Of a stretch of 6,131 nt of DNA, positions 1 through 5,175 are shown piece by piece; within the stretch, counting starts at the first letter, position 1; the number at the start of each line of letters is the position of its first letter. Origin of the DNA: Paludibacteraceae bacterium (GTDB lineage: Bacteria; Bacteroidota; Bacteroidia; Bacteroidales; Paludibacteraceae); NCBI GenBank assembly GCA_947471245.1, contig CANIXM010000127.1, positions 1 through 6,131 of the forward strand, read 5' to 3'. A program made the position numbers and the translations under genes. The notes beneath the pieces are model-generated. The model did no database searches. It was not told the DNA's origin and saw only the letters and a program-made list of their open reading frames with translations.

Positions 1-282
1 ATTAGAAATATAAGCTTTTTTCGAACATTTATTTCACTTTAGTGTCTGCTTAGCCTATCGCTTTTGCTTGACCTAGTATTAATCTGTTTTAGTTTAAATC
101 AAGTTAGATTTGAGCGGATACTCTATCAGCTAGATTTACTAGTTGATTGAGCATTATAGTTGATTTTTTCAGAGTGTTTTTATCGAATCACTTGTTCCCC
201 TTCAATAGTCTATAAGTATGCTCTACGTTGTATAAAGGAAAATTTAAATATAAAAAAATCTAATAATTTTTATTGAAAAGAC
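1..282. other. AT-rich non-coding upstream region
   Basis: I see no convincing coding region here; stops are frequent in all frames. An exact match to the Bacteroidota -7 motif, TAGATTTG, lies at 105-112 on the + strand, but no good -33 element stands at the usual distance. It would give a leader of about 165 bases before the gene at 283, so it is only a weak promoter candidate. A 9-base direct repeat TAGTTGATT occurs at 140-148 and 157-165. Immediately before the next gene the DNA is almost pure A/T (240-280). Confidence 0.5.
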
Positions 283-795
283 ATGAATAAAAGTGAATTT
301 GTACAATCTCTTAAAGTAAAATCCGTAAATGCCTTATTTGAACTTCTTAAATTTGGTAATACTGGAAGTTCTCAAATTGCTCAAGACTATGTTCTTGAAA
401 TAATATCAGAATTAAAGTCAAGAGAGTTATCTAAAGCAGAATCAATTGTTTTTGAAAATTTGGCTGAAAAGACTCTTATTGAAAAGACTCCAGTGTCAGT
501 AGTGACTGATTCTCAAGAAAAATTAACTGAAAAAACGAGTGAATATTCAAGATACACAGCTTTGAAAACAATCTCAGGATTATTGTCAATATTAGGTTAC
601 ATTTTAATTGTAGTAGGATTTGTTTCGATGTTCTATTTTTTCAATAATAATAAAACATTTATTGGAATTGCTGCCATAATTTCAAGCATTATAATCTCTT
701 TACCTATGATTGTATTTTCAGGCCTCGTTACTGTTTTCATTGACATTGAACAAAACACAAGGAAGACAAATGAAGCATTAAACAACTCAAAATAA
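283..795 (+). CDS. Hypothetical protein with two C-terminal membrane segments
   Basis: I do not recognise a named family and give no function. The 170-residue product has a hydrophilic, charged N-terminal part (about 1-92) that looks helical and rich in Glu/Lys/Ser. Two strongly hydrophobic segments follow at about 96-120 and 126-151, separated by a short Asn/Lys turn (NNNK, 121-124), predicting a helical hairpin in the inner membrane with both ends in the cytoplasm. The C-terminal tail after the second segment reads DIEQNTRKTNEA (154-165). Short tails of this kind (FIDIE.NTR) recur, as far as I remember, in small Bacteroidota membrane proteins. The ATG at 283 is preceded by purine-rich GAAAAG at 275-280, a weak ribosome-binding site. 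The gene is visibly more AT-rich than the carboxylase operon or lysS and stands alone beside a repeat-like element, so it may be an accessory or acquired gene. Reality as a gene is likely; role unknown. Confidence 0.75.
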   Translation: MNKSEFVQSLKVKSVNALFELLKFGNTGSSQIAQDYVLEIISELKSRELSKAESIVFENLAEKTLIEKTPVSVVTDSQEKLTEKTSEYSRYTALKTISGLLSILGYILIVVGFVSMFYFFNNNKTFIGIAAIISSIIISLPMIVFSGLVTVFIDIEQNTRKTNEALNNSK

Positions 796-821
796 GATAA
801 ATTAATCATAGAAATATAACC

Positions 822-1081
822 TTCACCTCCTCAGATGGGCGTAGGCTCTTTCGGTTCAACCTATGGCTCCAGCCTACGTCGCAGTTAAAAGCAAGATTAA
901 TACTTTAAGTATTTTCAAGAAAATGCAAACGCTCGCGCACTTTTACAATGTTTGCCACTTGCCAACAGACCTAACAGTTTTAAAAACCTCGTTAGGTCGT
1001 GGTTCGGCAAAACCAACACCATGGTTGAACGTAGGCTCCGCTGTCGTACTTTTGTATAGTGTGCCATGTTTGTAAGGTGAA
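822..1081. repeat. Compound palindromic element, non-coding
   Basis: A stretch richer in G+C than its surroundings is built from nested inverted repeats. TTCACCT (822-828) and AGGTGAA (1075-1081) flank it. GTTCAACC-t-ATGG (854-866) pairs with CCATGGTTGAAC (1019-1030), 12 pairs with one bulged T. CGTAGGCT (840-847) pairs with AGCCTACG (871-878), but an identical CGTAGGCT at 1030-1037 can take the same partner, so alternative folds exclude each other. A short hairpin AATACTT/AAGTATT lies at 899-913 and a long one at 959-1010. An open frame of 70 codons (863-1075) crosses it but tracks the palindromes and is not treated as a gene. The layout suggests a mobile or multi-copy structured element (MITE-like, or an integron attC-like site). 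Copy number in the genome cannot be judged from one window. Confidence 0.55.
959..1010. repeat. Long imperfect hairpin within the compound element
   Basis: TTGCC (959-963), AAC (964-966) and GACCTAAC (968-975) on the left pair with GTTAGGTC (991-998), GTT (1002-1004) and GGCAA (1006-1010) on the right, with a further GTTTT/AAAAC stem (977-981, 983-987) at the tip. The asymmetries are A976 opposite CTC (988-990), A967 opposite GTG (999-1001), and a bulged C1005. From memory, palindromes built on GACCTAACAG...CTGTTAGGTC are frequent between genes in Bacteroidota; this copy looks decayed, since the inner AG faces CTC instead of CT. It has no T-run on either side, so it is not a standard terminator. 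Confidence 0.6.
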
Positions 1082-1094
1082 AGTGTCATAATAC

Positions 1095-1134
1095 AAAAAC
1101 CGTCTCAATGAGTTAAATCAAAGAGACGGTTTTT
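1095..1134. terminator. Bidirectional intrinsic terminator
   Basis: AAAAACCGTCTC (1095-1106) and GAGACGGTTTTT (1123-1134) form a perfect 12-bp stem around a 16-base loop. The T-run continues to 1135 on the + strand, and the A-run at 1095-1099 gives a T-run on the - strand. It starts about 20 bases beyond the stop codon of the carrier protein gene (1154), so it most probably ends the carboxylase operon. It can also stop + strand transcripts from the gene at 283 that have read through the palindromic element. Confidence 0.85.
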
Positions 1135-1153
1135 TGTTTATTAATGTAATCGG

Positions 1154-1702
1154 TTACACATCAATAGCATTTACCTCCACCAGCAATTCATCTTTCATCA
1201 CCGACTGACCAGCTACCACGTGAATTTTTTGAATCACACCATTACAGGTGGCCGTAATCTCATTTTGCATTTTCATGGCTTCGAGGCTGAGGATGGGTTC
1301 GCCCTCGTTGACCAAATCACCTTCGGCAAGAAATATATCTACTATTTTGCCCGGCATGGGTGACTCGATGTTGTTGGCATTGATTTGCTTGGCGTCTTTG
1401 TCTATCATCCCATGTCGAACATAAGAGAAGATAGATTCCATGCTAAATTTATACTCCACACCATTCACTTTGATGGTGATTTTGTTTTGATCGCGCGACA
1501 CCAGTTCGCAGTTAAACTGCTTGTCATTGAAATTGAAATAATACTGCGAATCAATATGATCAATGAAATTAATATCCTGCTCCTCGTTGTCAATCACAGG
1601 CTTAGCGTCGGTTGGGATATAGATTTTGTATCGTTTACCATTCTCGCGCAAGGCTATAAAAAGCCTGGATGCATCTCTTCTATATACGTATGATGTTCCC
1701 AT
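1154..1702 (-). CDS. Biotin carboxyl carrier protein of acyl-CoA carboxylase, with BT-like N-terminal part
   Basis: This protein carries the biotin that shuttles a carboxyl group from the biotin carboxylase to the carboxyltransferase encoded upstream. The C-terminal domain (about 110-180) is a typical biotinyl domain: SPMPG at 114-118 and EAMKM at 141-145, with Lys144 the expected biotinylation site. The first 110 residues are beta-rich (for example KITIKVNGVEYKF, 74-86) and resemble the beta-barrel part of the BT domain of propionyl-CoA carboxylase alpha chains, which contacts the carboxyltransferase. I chose the ATG at 1702 (182 residues). The frame is open back to 1708, where a TTG follows the TAA stop of the preceding gene directly, so a 184-residue form is possible. 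The stop-to-ATG gap is only 6 bases, in the same frame, so translation is probably coupled. No Shine-Dalgarno sequence is evident. This is not the short AccB/FabE of fatty acid synthesis by layout, though acetyl-CoA may still be a substrate. Confidence 0.9.
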   Translation of the reverse strand: MGTSYVYRRDASRLFIALRENGKRYKIYIPTDAKPVIDNEEQDINFIDHIDSQYYFNFNDKQFNCELVSRDQNKITIKVNGVEYKFSMESIFSYVRHGMIDKDAKQINANNIESPMPGKIVDIFLAEGDLVNEGEPILSLEAMKMQNEITATCNGVIQKIHVVAGQSVMKDELLVEVNAIDV

Positions 1703-1711
1703 TGTCAATTA
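1700..1711 (-). promoter_or_regulatory. In-frame stop/restart junction between biotin carboxylase and carrier protein
   Basis: On the - strand the sequence runs AAT TAA TTG ACA ATG GGA with no frame change: the TAA (1711-1709) ends the biotin carboxylase, and two sense codons later the ATG (1702-1700) opens the carrier protein. The spacing favours restart by the terminating ribosome. The stop is followed by T, a context usually read as an efficient stop, so read-through to a fused chain is possible but not favoured by the sequence. Confidence 0.7.
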
Positions 1712-3202
1712 ATTTATTCGTTTGTTAAGTACCCACATATTTAATGATTCATCGTCATAGACTGTGGAATTTGATGCTATTTGAAGGTATTCTTTGGCAT
1801 AAATAATAGTCGCTGCCAGGGCACCGATGAGTTCTTCCTCATCATTTTCTAACATTTCGGGAGTGTATTTCTGGTCAACCCATCGAGTGGTGTATTGTGC
1901 CGATACAAAATCGGGATCTTGAAGCACCAATCGGCAAAATGGAGCTGTTGATTTCAACCCAACTAAGTTAAACTCATTCAAGGCTTTAAGAGTTTTTTCT
2001 ATCACTTCTTCGCGACTGTCTGCACGAACAATGATTTTGGATATCATGGAGTCAAAATAAGGTGTTACTACCGAACCGTTCTGAACACCAGTTTCAATAC
2101 GGATACCTTTGCCACGAGGGAAATGAATTTTCTCTATAAAGCCTGTTTGTGGGCTAAACCTATTTTGAGGGTCTTCGGTGTTGATTCGGCACTCTATCGC
2201 CCAACCATTCAGCTGAATATCCGACTGTTGCAAAGTCAACTCCTCACCCAGCGCCACTTTAATTTGCCAATCTACCAAATCTACATGAGTAACCATCTCA
2301 GTAACTGGATGTTCCACTTGGATGCGAGTATTCATTTCCATAAAGTAAAATGACCCATCCTCATCCAAAATATACTCTATGGTTCCAACCGAAAAATAGC
2401 CAATGGCTTTTGCAAACTTCACGGCCATCTCTCCCATTTGATTACGCATTTCGGGAGTAATACTTGCAGATGGAGCCTCTTCCACCACCTTCTGGTGTTT
2501 GCGTTGAAGTGAGCACTCTCGTTCACCGAGATGAATGATATTTCCATGTTTATCACCCAAGATTTGGAATTCAAGGTGTTTCGGATTTTGGAGGTATTTT
2601 TCGATGAAGATATCACCATTTCCAAAAGCATTCACCGCTTCGTCATAAGCTGATTTGAACAATCGCTCCATGGCATCTGGCTTTTCTACAATACGCATTC
2701 CACGTCCACCACCACCTGCAGAGGCTTTAAGAATAACAGGGTAGCCAATTTTATCGGCAAACGCTTTAGCCACTTGTGCATCTACCACAGCACCTTCACT
2801 ACCTGGCACAAGTGGTAAGCCTGTTTCGATGGCCATTTTTTTAGCAATGGTTTTGATACCCATGTTGCGAATAAGCTCTGGTGAAGGTCCAATAAAATTG
2901 ATTCCACTCTCTTCACACAAAGCTGCAAAATCTGGATTTTCGGACAAAAAACCATAACCAGGATGTACCAAATCAATTTGGTGAGCCAATGCAAAATCTA
3001 CAATTTTAGTTGCATTGAGAAAGATGGGCTTTTCATCATTCGCATCTTTGGCTTGAATTATTTCATTTGCATATTTTAGGTAAAGAGCATCAGGTTCTTT
3101 ATCACTTTGTAACACCACTGACGTAATGCCAAGCTTATGAGCAGAACGAATGATACGAATAGCTATTTCGCCACGATTGGCAATTAAAAGTCTTTTTTTC
3201 AT
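1709..3202 (-). CDS. accC: Biotin carboxylase subunit of acyl-CoA carboxylase
   Basis: It catalyses the ATP- and bicarbonate-dependent carboxylation of protein-bound biotin, the first half-reaction of acyl-CoA carboxylase. The 497-residue protein starts with LIANRGEIA (6-14), the biotin carboxylase N-domain signature, followed by HPGYGFLSEN (80-89) and the glycine-rich ATP-grasp loop KASAGGGGRGM (159-169). Residues matching those known from E. coli AccC are present: Lys117, Lys159, His209, Lys238, Glu276, Glu289, Asn291, Arg293, Gln295, Val296, Glu297 and Arg339. It is nearly 50 residues longer than a plain AccC. The tail (about 445-497) has an acidic start, an Ala-rich helix (EEELIGALAATIIYAKEY, 455-472) and MWVLNKRIN (489-497), which look like the helix and first strand of the BT domain of fused alpha chains. 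The usual MGDK before the ATP site reads MGIK (114-117). The ATG at 3202 follows purine-rich AAAGAAAAT. It lies 102 bases after the carboxyltransferase gene and 6 before the carrier gene. Confidence 0.95.
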   Translation of the reverse strand: MKKRLLIANRGEIAIRIIRSAHKLGITSVVLQSDKEPDALYLKYANEIIQAKDANDEKPIFLNATKIVDFALAHQIDLVHPGYGFLSENPDFAALCEESGINFIGPSPELIRNMGIKTIAKKMAIETGLPLVPGSEGAVVDAQVAKAFADKIGYPVILKASAGGGGRGMRIVEKPDAMERLFKSAYDEAVNAFGNGDIFIEKYLQNPKHLEFQILGDKHGNIIHLGERECSLQRKHQKVVEEAPSASITPEMRNQMGEMAVKFAKAIGYFSVGTIEYILDEDGSFYFMEMNTRIQVEHPVTEMVTHVDLVDWQIKVALGEELTLQQSDIQLNGWAIECRINTEDPQNRFSPQTGFIEKIHFPRGKGIRIETGVQNGSVVTPYFDSMISKIIVRADSREEVIEKTLKALNEFNLVGLKSTAPFCRLVLQDPDFVSAQYTTRWVDQKYTPEMLENDEEELIGALAATIIYAKEYLQIASNSTVYDDESLNMWVLNKRIN

Positions 3203-3218
3203 ATTTTCTTTGACGGAA

Positions 3219-3243
3219 GACGAAAGTCAATTGACCAAAGTCA
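3219..3243. repeat. Pair of 11-base direct repeats with an internal palindrome
   Basis: GACGAAAGTCA (3219-3229) and GACCAAAGTCA (3233-3243) differ at one base and are 14 bases apart. Between them lies the perfect 10-base palindrome GTCAATTGAC (3226-3235). They lie just upstream of the biotin carboxylase start inside the operon. Simple repeats of this GACTTTCG type are, to my memory, common between genes in Bacteroidota; a regulatory role is not shown. Confidence 0.5.
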
Positions 3244-3278
3244 TTTGTTATTATTTGTTTTTAAAACAACTGAAAATT

Positions 3279-3306
3279 AATTATTAATTCTCAATTATTA
3301 ATTCTC
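3279..3306. repeat. Two tandem 14-base repeats at the end of the carboxyltransferase gene
   Basis: AATTATTAATTCTC occurs at 3279-3292 and again, unchanged, at 3293-3306. The second copy overlaps two bases of the carboxyltransferase stop codon (3305-3307), so the repeat expanded right up to the end of the gene. The next stretch (3255-3269) holds a 7-base inverted repeat TTGTTTT/AAAACAA of pure low complexity. Confidence 0.85.
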
Positions 3307-4840
3307 AAAGCGGTATGCTTCCATGTTTGCGAGCAGGCTTTGAGTATTGTTTATTGGACAAAATATCAAAGGCGGTAATCAAGGTTTGACGTGTGCTGGA
3401 TGGGGTAATTACCTCATCAATTAGTCCAAGTTCCTCTGCTTTATACGGATTGGCAATTTCGTGCTTGTACTTTTCGGTAAGCATCTTTTCCATTTCTTCG
3501 TAATTGGTAGCTGCAGCGAGTTCCTTTCTATTCACAATTTTAATAGCCCCTGCTGGTCCCATTACAGCAATTTCGGCACTTGGCCAAGCGAAATTGAAGT
3601 CACCACCCGTGTTTTTACTACTCATCACAATATAAGCACCACCATACGACTTACGCAAAATAATGGTAATCTTGGGAACAGTGGCTTCGCAGAAAGCATA
3701 TAACAATTTGGCACCGTGGCGAATAATGCCAGAATGTTCTTGGTCAATACCTGGCAAGAAGCCTGGTACATCTTCCAGAATTAGTAGCGGAATGTTGTAG
3801 GCATCGCAAAAGCGAACAAAACGAGCACCTTTAATACTAGCATTGATATCCAGTGTACCAGCCATTACTTTGGGTTGGTTGGCTATGATACCGATGGATT
3901 TTCCTCCGAGGCGAGCAAAACCAACTACAATATTTTGAGCATATTTTTCATGGACTTCAAAGAAAGTATCTTTATCCACTACGATGTTGATGATATCTTT
4001 TACATCATAAGGGCGGTTGCTATCATCGGGAATGATTTTATTCAAAAATTCTTGGCGGGATTCGTAAAACTGTACGTTTTTAGAAATTGGAATAGGGTCA
4101 AAATTATTTGAAGGCAAATAAGACAGAAGTTTGCGGACATACATGATAGCGTGTTCCTCATCGTCATATACAAAGTGGGCTACCCCACTTTTCTGAGCAT
4201 GCACATTTCCACCTCCAAGTCCCTCCATGTCAATGTCTTGATTCAACACTTCCTTGACCACATCAGGTCCAGTGACAAACATATAAGATGTCTGATTGGT
4301 CATAAATACAAAGTCGGTCAAGGCAGGTGAATACACTGCTCCACCAGCAGCAGGGCCAAGAATTACACTCACCTGTGGAATAATACCTGAAGAGCGAACG
4401 TTGTTTTTAAAAATAGTAGCGTAAGCCGAAAGACTTTTAATCCCCTCTTGAATGCGAGCCCCTCCAGAGTCTATCAATCCTACCACGGGTGCACCAAGCT
4501 TCAAGGCCATGTCTTGAATTTTGGCAATTTTCATTCCATGAGCATAACCAAGCGAACCACCCAAAACAGTAAAATCCTGAGCATAAGCAAATACGCTTCT
4601 ACCTTGTACAAGTCCACGACCCACTACCACTCCATCGCCGAATACTGATTGTTTGCCACTCATGGCACTTTGTGCAGGCTCTACAAAAGCATCAAACTCG
4701 AAAAAAGTGCCCTCATCAAATAACACATTGATACGTTCACGTGCTGTAAGTTTACCCTTGATATGTTGCTTGACTGCAGCATTACTTTCCATTTGATGCA
4801 AGGCCTTGATCCGTTGCTCAAAAACTTCATTTTTACTCAT
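3305..4840 (-). CDS. Acyl-CoA carboxylase carboxyltransferase (beta) subunit
   Basis: It transfers the carboxyl group from carboxybiotin to an acyl-CoA, making methylmalonyl-CoA from propionyl-CoA or malonyl-CoA from acetyl-CoA. The 511 residues fit the PccB/AccD5/MmdA family (about 510-540). Two crotonase-like halves are visible. The N-half has KLTARERI (30-37), DSGGARIQEG (124-133) and GPAAGGAVYSPA (162-173), with the oxyanion-hole glycines. The C-half has EDVPGFLPG (356-364), RKSYGGAY (396-403) and FAWPSAEIAVMG (417-428). Gly401-Ala402 match the second oxyanion hole. Residue 404, right after GGAY, is Ile where propionyl-CoA carboxylases normally have Asp; in Streptomyces enzymes this position controls acyl-CoA choice, so acetyl-CoA or broad specificity is plausible. 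I therefore give no symbol. It is the first gene of the operon, starting with ATG at 4840 behind a candidate promoter, and divergent from lysS. A GCN5- or biotin-ligase gene is not in view. Confidence 0.95.
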   Translation of the reverse strand: MSKNEVFEQRIKALHQMESNAAVKQHIKGKLTARERINVLFDEGTFFEFDAFVEPAQSAMSGKQSVFGDGVVVGRGLVQGRSVFAYAQDFTVLGGSLGYAHGMKIAKIQDMALKLGAPVVGLIDSGGARIQEGIKSLSAYATIFKNNVRSSGIIPQVSVILGPAAGGAVYSPALTDFVFMTNQTSYMFVTGPDVVKEVLNQDIDMEGLGGGNVHAQKSGVAHFVYDDEEHAIMYVRKLLSYLPSNNFDPIPISKNVQFYESRQEFLNKIIPDDSNRPYDVKDIINIVVDKDTFFEVHEKYAQNIVVGFARLGGKSIGIIANQPKVMAGTLDINASIKGARFVRFCDAYNIPLLILEDVPGFLPGIDQEHSGIIRHGAKLLYAFCEATVPKITIILRKSYGGAYIVMSSKNTGGDFNFAWPSAEIAVMGPAGAIKIVNRKELAAATNYEEMEKMLTEKYKHEIANPYKAEELGLIDEVITPSSTRQTLITAFDILSNKQYSKPARKHGSIPL

Positions 4841-4889
4841 TATTTATAAGATATTTTGCATTAAAATAAGTTACACAGTGACAAAGTAA

Positions 4890-4916
4890 CAAATTTATGT
4901 TGAATTTCACTGCCAA
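4890..4916 (-). promoter_or_regulatory. Candidate promoter of the carboxylase operon
   Basis: On the - strand TAAATTTG (4897-4890) matches the Bacteroidota -7 motif TAnnTTTG exactly. A TTG (4916-4914) stands 16 bases upstream, slightly closer than the usual 17-23. Transcription would start near 4883, leaving a leader of about 40 bases. A second, imperfect -7 match, TTACTTTG (4889-4882), lies directly downstream. Confidence 0.45.
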
Positions 4917-5037
4917 TTGAAACATTTATTAACGCTATAAAAATGCACCAACTAGATAAATTATTCATTTTTAATCATGTAAAAATTTAAACGAGATTGA
5001 GCACTTTTTGTTCTAAAGTGTTTGAAAAATGTCATTT

Positions 5038-5082
5038 TTTAACGCTAAGTTGAATCAATGATTCATTCAAAAAATCGTTAAA
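5038..5082. promoter_or_regulatory. Nested palindrome, possible operator
   Basis: TGAATCA-A-TGATTCA (5051-5065) is a perfect 7-bp inverted repeat with a single central base, the size of a dimer-binding site. It is framed by TTTAACG (5038-5044) and CGTTAAA (5076-5082), another 7-bp pair whose centre is only two bases away. It lies about 35 bases upstream of the lysS -33 area and about 120 upstream of the operon promoter. No regulator gene is in view, and chance palindromes in AT-rich DNA are possible. Confidence 0.35.
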
Positions 5083-5116
5083 TAATCATATCATTACCCA
5101 ATTGAGAGTAAGTAGC

Positions 5117-5150
5117 TTTACACATTATTCATCCTTTTTTTGTACTTTTG
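5117..5150 (+). promoter_or_regulatory. lysS promoter
   Basis: TACTTTTG (5143-5150) matches TAnnTTTG exactly. TTTAC at 5117-5121, 21 bases upstream, is a reasonable -33 element. Transcription would begin near 5157, giving a leader of about 20 bases. No clear Shine-Dalgarno sequence precedes the ATG, which is normal for this phylum. Confidence 0.6.
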
Positions 5151-5175
5151 CACGAATTTGATTAATAACAGAACG

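Larger units (their letters stand above)
4841..5175. other. Divergent intergenic region between carboxylase operon and lysS
   Basis: These 335 AT-rich bases contain no convincing gene. They hold the two outward-facing promoters listed separately and several repeated words: TTAACGCTA at 4929-4937 and 5039-5047, CACTTT/AAAGTG as a 6-bp hairpin at 5002-5020, and concentric inverted repeats around 5058-5060. The concentration of symmetric words suggests a binding site for a regulator of one or both units. Confidence 0.6.

Noticed and set aside
968..998. GACCTAAC...GTTAGGTC alone as an attC site
   Set aside because: The words fit the attC core rules, but only 15 bases separate ACCTAAC (969-975) and GTTAGGT (991-997), far too short for an attC site.
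863..1075. 70-codon open frame on the + strand
   Set aside because: It coincides with the palindromic element, has no ribosome-binding site, no domain, and starts inside an inverted repeat. If similar peptides are annotated elsewhere, they probably stem from other copies of the repeat.
822..1081. CRISPR array or insertion sequence
   Set aside because: There is no regular repeat-spacer pattern, and no transposase gene or fragment is visible in any frame.
1385..1693. Open frames on the strand opposite the carboxylase genes and in alternate frames (for example 1385-1693, 2123-2353, 3461-3703)
   Set aside because: All overlap well-supported carboxylase genes and show no recognisable protein features.
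1154..1708. TTG at 1708 as the carrier protein start
   Set aside because: The TTG follows the stop codon directly and is only the limit of the open frame; an ATG lies two codons later, so 1702 is preferred, though not proven.
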